Source of the DNA: Pseudofulvimonas gallinarii
GTDB taxonomy: Bacteria; Pseudomonadota; Gammaproteobacteria; Xanthomonadales; UBA2363
Assembly (NCBI RefSeq): GCF_004343305.1
Contig: NZ_SMAF01000011.1
Span: forward strand, 1 to 64,000
Direction of reading: 5' to 3'
DNA: 64,000 nucleotides
Positions 18,775 to 25,866 of this stretch are shown one piece after another (position 1 is the first letter of the stretch; the number at the start of each line of letters is the position of its first letter). A program made the position numbers and the translations under genes. The notes below the pieces were generated by a model. It did no database searches, was not told where the DNA came from, and saw only the letters and a program-made list of their open reading frames with translations.

Positions 18775-19374
18775 ATGACCGACGCCAGCGCGCCCGACCG
18801 GAACACCCTTGACGCCGACCGCGCACTGGTCGCAGCCGTGCTGGAACGGCGTCCGGGTGCTTTCGAACGACTGGTGCGCGAGTACCAGCGGCTGTGCTGG
18901 CATATCGTCGACCGCATGGTCCGGCACCCCGAGGACACGCGCGAGCTGTGCCAGGAGGTGTTCCTGCGCATCCATCGCACGCTGCACCAGTACCGCGGCG
19001 AGAGCGCGCTGAAATCCTGGATAGCGCAGGTCGCCTTCTCGGTGGCGACGCGGCATCTCGAACGCAAGCGCCTGCCGCTGGTCGACAACGATGGCGATGA
19101 GGGCGAGCCGTCGCTGGCCGAGCGCGCTGGCAGCGGCTTCGACCTGGAATCCAGTGTCGCCGGCGAGCAGATCAACGCCTGCCTGCACGCTGCCATCGAC
19201 ACGCTGCCGCCGCTGCAGCGCACACTGCTGGCGCTCTACCATCTTGAGGAAATGCCGATCAGCGAGATCGCAGGGCTTACTGGTCTGGCGGAAGGCACCA
19301 TCAAGAGCCACCTGTTCCGCAGCCGCAAACGGCTGCGTGACCTGCTGGAATCACGCATAGGAGTACCGACATGA
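18775..19374 (+). CDS. ECF-type RNA polymerase sigma factor
   Basis: This 199-residue protein has sigma-70 region 2 (FERLVREYQRLCWHIVDRMV, then HPEDTRELCQEVFLRIHRTL and the -10-contacting KSWIAQVAFSVATRHLERKR). Region 4 reads LQRTLLALYHLEEMPISEIA with helix-turn-helix GLAEGTIKSHLFRSRKRLRD. The absence of regions 1 and 3 marks an extracytoplasmic-function sigma. ATG at 18775 is selected; the frame continues 52 codons upstream without sigma-like sequence. Its TGA overlaps the ATG of the next gene (ATGA), typical of a sigma/anti-sigma pair. Target promoters are unknown. Confidence 0.92.
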   Translation: MTDASAPDRNTLDADRALVAAVLERRPGAFERLVREYQRLCWHIVDRMVRHPEDTRELCQEVFLRIHRTLHQYRGESALKSWIAQVAFSVATRHLERKRLPLVDNDGDEGEPSLAERAGSGFDLESSVAGEQINACLHAAIDTLPPLQRTLLALYHLEEMPISEIAGLTGLAEGTIKSHLFRSRKRLRDLLESRIGVPT

Positions 19375-19802
19375 GCGTGACCGAAAAGACCCCGTTCGAC
19401 GAAGCCGAGTGGCAGGCGCAGGAACGCGCGCTGCGCGACCCATCCGCACGCGACATCGACCCGCGCGACGTTTCCTATCGCCGTGTCGCCAACGCTCTGC
19501 GCTCCAGTCCCCGCAGTGAGCCGCCCGCCGACTTCGCCGCCGATGTCGCCAAGCGTGTTGCGCGCCATGAAGCCGGCATCGAGCCACTGCTGTCGCGGAT
19601 CCTGCTGGCGGCGTTCGTCGTGATTTCGGCAATCCTCCTTGCGATCTACGGAAGCGCGGCGTGGCAAGCCCTGGGTCAGGGCATGGCTGGCGGCGGATCC
19701 GGTTGGGTGCTGGCAGGCGCAGGGTGTGTGGCGCTGTCCTGGATCGCCAGCCGGGGGCTCGGATGGGTCGTGGGTGCTGGCGGTCGAACGCGCGTGGCTT
19801 GA
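19371..19802 (+). CDS. Probable membrane-bound anti-sigma partner
   Basis: This 143-residue protein has a soluble N-terminal part of about 80 residues (rich in charged residues, PPADFAADVAKRVARHE) and two hydrophobic helices (ILLAAFVVISAILLAIYGSA and GWVLAGAGCVALSWIASRGL). The overlapping start with the sigma gene and the cytoplasm-plus-membrane layout suggest an anti-sigma factor. The zinc-type anti-sigma motif HxxxCxxC is absent, so this is inference from context. The C-terminus (VVGAGGRTRVA) lies at the junction with foreign lower-GC DNA, so it may have been trimmed by that insertion. Confidence 0.7.
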   Translation: MSVTEKTPFDEAEWQAQERALRDPSARDIDPRDVSYRRVANALRSSPRSEPPADFAADVAKRVARHEAGIEPLLSRILLAAFVVISAILLAIYGSAAWQALGQGMAGGGSGWVLAGAGCVALSWIASRGLGWVVGAGGRTRVA

Positions 19803-20415
19803 CTGGGACGCCGTCATATTGAGTGAGGCCGAAGTTGTCCAGCTGGAGCGGGAGCATGATTTCTCACCAACCAGTCGGGTGGAGATGGCGGCCTTGCACG
19901 ACACGAGGCTTGCCGACATCGAAGATCTTCTGCTCCAGGATGCGTCACCGCGGGAGCTCTGGGCGACGACTCGCATCGAGCGATTGCTGCGCCGTGCGCT
20001 GGCGGCAGAATTGGAGAAGATGGCCCGAGGCGCCTACACGGTCAATCAGGAAGCCGTGACGGGCGACGAGAAAGAATCCGATATCCGCCTGGCCTCTAGC
20101 GCGGCACATCTTGAGGCGGTGATCGAGCTCAAGATCGGCGAAAACGGCTACTCCTACTCCGATCTGCGGGATGCGCTCCATACGCAGCTGGTGGGAAAGT
20201 ACATGGCGCCGGAACACCGGCGGGTAGGCTGCCTGCTGATATCGATCGCGTCCCATCGAAAAACCTGGATGGATCCCAATAACCGAAGCTGGATAGATTT
20301 CGAAGAGGTGATAGCCCGTTTGGACGCCGAAGCGAAGGTATTGGCGGCCAGCCTTGGGTATGGGGTATTTGTTGCCGTCAGGGGCCTCGATCTGCGTACC
20401 AGAAAGACGACGTAG
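19800..20415 (+). pseudogene. 5'-truncated remnant of a protein with PD-(D/E)xK nuclease-like C-terminus
   Basis: About 205 residues of one frame look like the C-terminal end of a larger protein. No start codon with a ribosome site is visible and the frame upstream of about 19800 only shadows the anti-sigma gene. The segment DEKESDIRLASSA, EAVIELKIGENG and DALHTQLVGKYM gives the D...ExK...Q spacing of PD-(D/E)xK nucleases. From memory, similar tails end large NTPase or defence-like proteins. Base composition is visibly lower in GC than neighbours, consistent with transfer. Function is lost unless an unseen start is used. Confidence 0.6.
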
Positions 20416-20439
20416 TGCCACTGAGTCAATTGTGTTAGA

Positions 20440-20465
20440 TGTCCGCTTCGGGTCGAAAGCGGACA
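20440..20465. repeat. Palindromic repeat element
   Basis: Perfect 9-bp inverted repeat TGTCCGCTT / AAGCGGACA with an 8-nt loop. The string resembles small dispersed palindromes that are frequent in alphaproteobacteria and often cause spurious MSAFDPKRT-type predicted proteins (recognised from memory). It lies at the right edge of the foreign remnant at 19800-20415. Confidence 0.6.
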
Positions 20466-20485
20466 CAGCCTTTGAGGTTGGGGGG

Positions 20486-21970
20486 CTATTCCTCCAGCGG
20501 CATGCGGGTCTGGTAGAACTCGACCAGTCGCGATACGGCTTCCGGATCGACGTTGGCCAGGCCGACGATCACGATGCCCAGCGTGGGGACGATGCGCAGT
20601 TCGGCGTTCATGCCCTGGGCGCCGCCACCGTGGCCGTAGATGAGCAGGCCTTCTTCTTCCGCGACGGCGAAGCCGAAACCGTAGCGCGGGATCTGCGGTC
20701 GCGTCGCCTCGGCCAGCAGTGCCGGTGACAGCAGCGTGCCGGCCTGCAGGGCGCGCGCGAACTTGAGCAGGTCGCCGGCCGTGCTGTAACCGCCGCCGGC
20801 CGCGGTGCCTCGCCAGGGCAGGGTGTCGGCGGCATCGGTCCAGGCGGCGCTGTCATCGGCGCGCGTATAGCCGACGGCGCGGCGCGGGACCGCTTCGGTT
20901 TCCGGCAGCGAGCCGCTGTCGCGCATGCCGGCCGGCGCAAAGATGTGCTGGTCGATGTAGTCGTAGTACGACTGGCCGCTGACGCGCTCGATCACTGCGC
21001 CGAGCAGGACGAAGCCGTAGTTGCTGTAGCGCGGCCTGGTTCCCGGCGGTGCATCCGGACCGCGTGCGCCGTACAGGCGCAGGTAGTCGTCATGCGACTT
21101 CAGGGTCAGGCGATGCGCGTCGAATTCGGGGCCGAAGATGTCGCCGGTTCCGCCGGTATGGGTGAGCAGCTGGCGCACGGTGACCTTGGCGATTTCGGCG
21201 TTCGGATAGTCGGGCAAGTGCGTGCCGATGGCGTCGTCCAGCGACAGCTTTTCCGCCTGCACCAGTTGCAGCGTGGCGACCGCGGTGAACATCTTGTTCA
21301 TCGAGCCGATCCGGAACCGGGTGGCGAGGGTGTTGGCGATGCCGGCCTCGCGATCGGCCAGTCCCCAGGCGCGCTGCAGCAGGACGTCGTCACCACGCGC
21401 GACCAGCAGCACGCCGGCGAAGGCATCGTCGGCGGCCATCCGGTCCGCGCGTTCCACCAGCGAGGCGAGGGCGGCGTCCTTGTCCAGCCGGGGAATGCGC
21501 AGGTCGGCGGGACGCTCGACCATTTCCACGCCGAGCGTCATCGCGGCATCTTCATCCAGTGACACCCGGATGCGTGCGACGGTATCCGAGTCGCGTTCCT
21601 GCACCAGTGCCTGCGCCGAACCGGCCTCGGCCGGCTCATGGCGAAGCAGCGAGAAGCCGCCCGTGCGCCGGTGGAAGTCGAGCATGCCGTCGACATCCAT
21701 GTCCGGCTGGTAGCGGTCGCGGAAGGCTTCCAGTTGTGCGCGATCGTTGGCATTGAAGGCGGCGAGCCAGGCGTCCAGCGCCTGCCGCGCCGGATCGGTC
21801 GTCGATGCGTTGCCGCTCGCAGAGGGTTCGACGGCCGGGGCGACGTGCGCGCTGTTTGACCTGGCGTCGCCACGGGAAATCGTGGCCGAGGCTGACTGCG
21901 CCTGCGTGATCGGCGACAGGCAGAGCAACGGCAGGCAATGGCACAACAGCAATGCGAGGTGTCTTTTCAT
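20486..21970 (-). CDS. Exported serine hydrolase, beta-lactamase/class C fold
   Basis: This 494-residue protein has a signal peptide (MKRHLALLLCHCLPLLCLSP, cleavage near TQAQSA). A region of about 110 residues (65-175) with the 'LDAWLAAFNANDRAQLEAF' style of an NTF2-like domain precedes the catalytic part. The beta-lactamase-type motifs are SxxK at Ser223-Lys226 (GSMNKMF), YSN at 315-317 and HGGG at 447-450 replacing KTG. This points to a penicillin-binding-protein-like esterase or D-aminopeptidase in the periplasm rather than antibiotic resistance. It is monocistronic. The substrate is unknown. Confidence 0.88.
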   Translation of the reverse strand: MKRHLALLLCHCLPLLCLSPITQAQSASATISRGDARSNSAHVAPAVEPSASGNASTTDPARQALDAWLAAFNANDRAQLEAFRDRYQPDMDVDGMLDFHRRTGGFSLLRHEPAEAGSAQALVQERDSDTVARIRVSLDEDAAMTLGVEMVERPADLRIPRLDKDAALASLVERADRMAADDAFAGVLLVARGDDVLLQRAWGLADREAGIANTLATRFRIGSMNKMFTAVATLQLVQAEKLSLDDAIGTHLPDYPNAEIAKVTVRQLLTHTGGTGDIFGPEFDAHRLTLKSHDDYLRLYGARGPDAPPGTRPRYSNYGFVLLGAVIERVSGQSYYDYIDQHIFAPAGMRDSGSLPETEAVPRRAVGYTRADDSAAWTDAADTLPWRGTAAGGGYSTAGDLLKFARALQAGTLLSPALLAEATRPQIPRYGFGFAVAEEEGLLIYGHGGGAQGMNAELRIVPTLGIVIVGLANVDPEAVSRLVEFYQTRMPLEE

Positions 21971-22228
21971 GGCGTTTCCAGGTCAAGTGGCCGGGACGGG
22001 TGTCCAGGTCCTGCCCAGGGGATACCGGCAGCGCGTCGCCGGTTGCACCGACCTGCAGGGCAGCGCCTCGCGACTGGGTGTGTGCGGTGTTGGCAGCGCA
22101 GGGCTTGAGCTGTTCGCCGTCCCGCAAGCGACGCATCGACGGAGGCCCACGGCGTCATCGCAGGGCGCCGGCGCGCTGCGTACGCCGTTTCCACGGCGCA
22201 GCGGCCGCGATGTCAACGCGGAAGTGGT

Positions 22229-23464
22229 CTAGGGTGTGTGACCGCGATCCGCCGCCGGACCGGGTTCGACGCCGCTGTAGCGCGCACGCGGGCGGATCAG
22301 CTGGCCCATCGACTGTTGTTCCATCGCGTGCGCCAGCCAGCCGGCGAGGCGGCCGGCGGCGAACATCGCCAGCGCGTGTGCGGCGGGCAACGCGTGTACA
22401 TGGCACAGGGCGGCGAGCATGAAGTCGATGTTGGGGCGCAGGCCGCTGGCGTGCCACGCCGCGTCGACCAGCGTGTCCATCGCACGCACGGCCGGCTGAT
22501 CGCCGCGCTGCTCGCGCAGCAGTGCCAGCAGCGTCAGCCCGCGCGGATCGCCTTCCGGATACAGCGCATGGCCGAAGCCGGGCAGGTCGTCGCCGCGTTT
22601 CCAGCGCTCGTCGATGTGCGCGGCGGGCGAGGGCGTGTCCAGCGCATCGCGGATCAGTGCATACGCGCGCGCGGTGGCGCCGCCGTGGCGCGGTCCGGAG
22701 ATCGCCGCCAGCCCGGCGCAGACGGTGGCATGCAGGGGCGCACCGGTGGAGGCGACGACGCGTGCCGCGAATGCCGAGACATTGAGTTCGTGGTCGGCAC
22801 ACAGCACCAGTGCCGCACGCACCAGCGCGGCGAAGGCGCGGTCACGCGGCTTCCAGCAGCGCGCCAGCTGTTCGTGCACCGGCGTGACCTGCGGCGCCCG
22901 CCCGATCAGCAGGGCGGCGTTCTGGCGCAGCAGCAGGGCGGCGATCTCGCGTCGTACGCCGGTCGCTGCGCTGTGCGACTGCGGCAGTGTCAACGCCAGC
23001 AGTGGAATCGCCGCCAGTGCACGTTCCAGTGGTGGCAACGACGCATTGCCCGCCACCGGCTGCACGCTCGCCGGCCAGGCCGTGTCCACGTCGCGTGCGA
23101 AGGGATCGTCATCGCCACAGTCCCAGAGCAGGCGGGCGGCGTCTTCCAGCGTGGCGCCGTCGCGTGCCAGTGCCAGCGCCGAACGGCCGCGGTAATACGG
23201 GCCGTCGGGCCGGATCAGGCTGATGCGCGTCTCCATGACCGGCAGCCCGCGATCCAGGCTCTGCGCCGCGCCGCGCGCCGCGCCGCGGCCGGCGCGCTTG
23301 CGCTGCAGCAGCTTGTCGACGTCGAGGCGGCGGTAGACGCGACTGCGGTGGTCGGCCCCGGGACGCGACTGCAGCAGGCCGCGACTGACGTAGGCGTACA
23401 GTGTCGCGGCACTGATGCCGAGCAGCGCGCAGGCTTCATTCGCGGAGATGAATTCGTCCTTCAT
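22229..23464 (-). CDS. Helix-turn-helix/citrate synthase fusion protein, putative prp regulator
   Basis: This 411-residue protein joins a MerR-like helix-turn-helix to a citrate synthase fold. Residues 4-56 (ISANEACALLGISAATLYAY, then a basic wing RVYRRLDVDKLLQRKR) form the DNA-binding part; residues about 80-400 are citrate synthase. The catalytic equivalents are all kept: His225, His260 (GPRHGG), His299 (GFGHALY) and Asp347 (PNIDFML). It diverges from prpB-prpC-acnD, so it may bind 2-methylcitrate, propionyl-CoA or oxaloacetate and control that operon and itself. This role is inferred. Enzymatic activity is also possible. The ATG at 23464 starts just before the helix-turn-helix; no good ribosome site is visible. 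Confidence 0.85.
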   Translation of the reverse strand: MKDEFISANEACALLGISAATLYAYVSRGLLQSRPGADHRSRVYRRLDVDKLLQRKRAGRGAARGAAQSLDRGLPVMETRISLIRPDGPYYRGRSALALARDGATLEDAARLLWDCGDDDPFARDVDTAWPASVQPVAGNASLPPLERALAAIPLLALTLPQSHSAATGVRREIAALLLRQNAALLIGRAPQVTPVHEQLARCWKPRDRAFAALVRAALVLCADHELNVSAFAARVVASTGAPLHATVCAGLAAISGPRHGGATARAYALIRDALDTPSPAAHIDERWKRGDDLPGFGHALYPEGDPRGLTLLALLREQRGDQPAVRAMDTLVDAAWHASGLRPNIDFMLAALCHVHALPAAHALAMFAAGRLAGWLAHAMEQQSMGQLIRPRARYSGVEPGPAADRGHTP

Positions 23465-23473
23465 GCAGACATA

Positions 23474-23500
23474 TTGATTGATTGCATCAAGATTGATCAA
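23474..23500. promoter_or_regulatory. Candidate operator in the divergent prp intergenic region
   Basis: A 27-bp AT-rich block in GC-rich DNA holds four TTGAT half-sites. Two dyads stand out: TTGAT-TGC-ATCAA at 23478-23490 and the perfect palindrome TTGATCAA at 23493-23500. The block begins 10 bases upstream of the regulator start codon and lies about 90 bases before prpB. It probably serves as operator and part of the promoter for both directions. Confidence 0.6.
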
Positions 23501-23586
23501 CCCATGCCTGGCTGGCACAGTGGCAGCCACCTGGGGCCGTCAGCGCCGGATGGTCGGCGCACCGCACAGGACAGGAGCGCAATGCC

Positions 23587-24471
23587 ATGACCCAAGTTTC
23601 CGCCGGTGCCCGTTTCCGCGCCGCACTCGCCGCCGAGTCGCCGCTGCAGGTGATCGGGGCCATCAATGCCAACCATGCCCTGCTTGCGCAACGCGCCGGC
23701 TACAAGGCGATCTACCTGTCCGGTGGTGGCGTCGCCGCCGGCTCGCTGGGCCTGCCGGACCTCGGCATCAGCACGCTCGAGGACGTACTGATCGACACGC
23801 GCCGCATCACCGATGTCTGCGACCTGCCGCTGCTGGTGGACATCGACACCGGCTTCGGTCCCAGCGCCTTCAATATCGAGCGCACCGTCAAGAGCCTGAT
23901 CAAGGCCGGCGCCGCCGCCTGCCACATCGAGGACCAGGTCGGTGCCAAGCGCTGCGGCCATCGTCCCGGCAAGGAGATCGTGTCGCAGGGCGAGATGGTC
24001 GATCGCGTCAAGGCCGCCGCCGACGCGAAGACCGATGCCGCGTTCTTCCTGATCGCGCGCACCGATGCCATCGCCGTCGACGGCGTCGATGCCGCCATCG
24101 AGCGCGCCGTCGCCTGCGTCGAGGCGGGCGCCGACGGCATCTTCGCCGAAGCCGCCTATGACCTGGACACCTATCGCCGCTTCGTCGATGCGGTGAAGGT
24201 GCCGGTGCTGGCGAACATCACCGAGTTCGGCAAGACACCGCTGTTCAGCCGCGACGAGCTCGCCTCCGCCGGCGTCGCCATCCAGCTGTTCCCGCTGTCC
24301 GCCTTCCGCGCCGCCAACAAGGCCGCCGAAGCCGTGTACGAGGCCGTGCGCCGCGACGGTCACCAGAAGGCGGTGCTGGACAGCATGCAGACCCGCGAGG
24401 AACTGTACGATCGCATCGGCTACCACGCCTTCGAGCAGCGCCTGGACGCGCTCTTCGCCCGCAAGGGCTGA
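23587..24471 (+). CDS. prpB: 2-methylisocitrate lyase
   Basis: This 294-residue enzyme cleaves 2-methylisocitrate to pyruvate and succinate, the last step of the methylcitrate cycle for propionyl-CoA use. It has the isocitrate lyase/PEP mutase fold with metal-binding VDIDTGFG (84-91) and the signature KRCGH at 121-125 with catalytic Cys123. Its N-terminus ([24 protein letters not shown]) is typical of PrpB. It is first in the prpB-prpC-acnD operon and diverges from the helix-turn-helix/citrate synthase gene. The prpC start is 87 bp downstream. Confidence 0.97.
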   Translation: MTQVSAGARFRAALAAESPLQVIGAINANHALLAQRAGYKAIYLSGGGVAAGSLGLPDLGISTLEDVLIDTRRITDVCDLPLLVDIDTGFGPSAFNIERTVKSLIKAGAAACHIEDQVGAKRCGHRPGKEIVSQGEMVDRVKAAADAKTDAAFFLIARTDAIAVDGVDAAIERAVACVEAGADGIFAEAAYDLDTYRRFVDAVKVPVLANITEFGKTPLFSRDELASAGVAIQLFPLSAFRAANKAAEAVYEAVRRDGHQKAVLDSMQTREELYDRIGYHAFEQRLDALFARKG

Positions 24472-24558
24472 TCGCCACGACTTCAACCCGGCGCCGGAGC
24501 CGCGCATGCGCGCCGGCGTCGATCCGGACCTGATCCGCCCACCCAGTCGGGAACGACC

Positions 24559-25716
24559 ATGACCACCGAAACCTCCGCACCCGCCTTCAAGCCCAAGAAA
24601 TCCGTGGCCCTGAGTGGCACCGCTGCCGGCAACACGGCGCTGTGTACCGTCGGCCGCACCGGCAACGACCTCGCCTATCGCGGCTACGACATCCTCGACC
24701 TGGCGACGACCAGCGAGTTCGAGGAAATCGCCTACCTGCTGGTACACGGCAAGCTGCCCAACCGCGCCGAGCTGGCCGCCTACAAGGCCAAGCTGAAGTC
24801 GCTGCGCGGATTGCCGGCCGCGGTCAAGACCGCGCTGGAGCAGCTGCCGCCGTCGGCGCACCCGATGGACGTCATGCGCACCGGCGTGTCGGTGCTCGGC
24901 TGCATCAAGCCCGAGAAGGACGACCACAACCATCCGGGTGCCCGCGACATCGCCGACAAGCTGATGGCGTCGCTGGGATCGATGCTGCTGTACTGGTACC
25001 ACTTCGCCTACAACGGCAAGCGCATCGAAGTGGAAACCGATGACGACTCCATTGGCGGCCACTTCCTGCACCTGCTGCACGGCGAGCAGCCGCGCGACAG
25101 CTGGGTGCGGGCGATGCACACCTCGCTGATCCTGTACGCCGAGCACGAGTTCAACGCGTCCACGTTCACCTGCCGCGTCATCGCCGGCACCGGCAGCGAC
25201 ATGTATTCCTGCATCGCCGGCGGCATCGGCGCGCTGCGTGGCCCCAAGCACGGCGGCGCCAACGAGGTCGCGTTCGAAGTGCAGAAGCGCTACGAGACGC
25301 CGGACGAGGCCGAGGCCGACATCAGGGCGCGTGTCGAGCGCAAGGAAGTGGTGATCGGCTTCGGCCACCCGGTCTACACGGTGTCCGACCCGCGCAACAA
25401 GGTCATCAAGCAGGTGGCGAAGGAGCTGTCCGAAGAAGCCGGCAGCATGAAGATGTACGACATCGCCGAGCGCCTGGAGACGGTGATGTGGGATATCAAG
25501 AAGATGTTCCCGAACCTCGACTGGTTCAGCGCCGTCAGCTACCACATGATGGGCGTGCCCACCGACATGTTCACGCCGCTGTTCGTGATGGCGCGCACCG
25601 CAGGCTGGAGCGCGCACATCATCGAGCAGCGCATCGACGGCAAGATCATCCGCCCGAGCGCCAACTACACCGGTCCGGAAGACCAGGCCTTCGTGCCGAT
25701 CGACCAGCGTCCCTGA
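24559..25716 (+). CDS. prpC: 2-methylcitrate synthase
   Basis: This 385-residue enzyme condenses propionyl-CoA with oxaloacetate. The citrate synthase residues are His231 (GPKHGGANE), His270 (GFGHPVY) and Asp321 ([16 protein letters not shown]). The [12 protein letters not shown] and [12 protein letters not shown] segments and the short length favour methylcitrate synthase over the main, longer TCA citrate synthase. Context between prpB and acnD confirms the role. The helix-turn-helix fusion at 22229 carries a diverged copy of the same fold. Confidence 0.96.
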   Translation: MTTETSAPAFKPKKSVALSGTAAGNTALCTVGRTGNDLAYRGYDILDLATTSEFEEIAYLLVHGKLPNRAELAAYKAKLKSLRGLPAAVKTALEQLPPSAHPMDVMRTGVSVLGCIKPEKDDHNHPGARDIADKLMASLGSMLLYWYHFAYNGKRIEVETDDDSIGGHFLHLLHGEQPRDSWVRAMHTSLILYAEHEFNASTFTCRVIAGTGSDMYSCIAGGIGALRGPKHGGANEVAFEVQKRYETPDEAEADIRARVERKEVVIGFGHPVYTVSDPRNKVIKQVAKELSEEAGSMKMYDIAERLETVMWDIKKMFPNLDWFSAVSYHMMGVPTDMFTPLFVMARTAGWSAHIIEQRIDGKIIRPSANYTGPEDQAFVPIDQRP

Positions 25717-25722
25717 TCGCCT

Positions 25723-25804
25723 GCGCGTCGCGCGCCACGCCTTGACCCGGCGCGCGCGACGCGCTCATTGCCCCGGTGCCGGCCGCTCGCGAACGAGCGC
25801 CGGC
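25723..25804 (+). promoter_or_regulatory. Tandem hairpins in the prpC-acnD spacer
   Basis: The 150-bp spacer can fold into two strong stems: 25723-25764 (GCGTCGCGCGCC pairing with GGCGCGCGCGACGC, 2-nt bulge) and 25778-25804 (11 pairs, CGAA loop, one bulge). Neither is followed by a T-run. They could protect the prpBC transcript end or slow acnD expression. Confidence 0.4.
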
Positions 25805-25866
25805 AACCTTTCCGTTCCAGTGGCGCGACCCCGGTCCCGCCCGTTCCCGATCCACCGAGGCCAGCC

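Noticed and set aside
19945-20466. A minus-strand protein beginning MSAFDPKRT
   Set aside because: This is a known type of spurious translation from the palindrome at 20440-20465; the plus strand shows the nuclease-like remnant.
23497-25617. A 706-codon minus-strand frame opposite prpB and prpC
   Set aside because: It mirrors two well-supported enzymes and has no recognisable domain.
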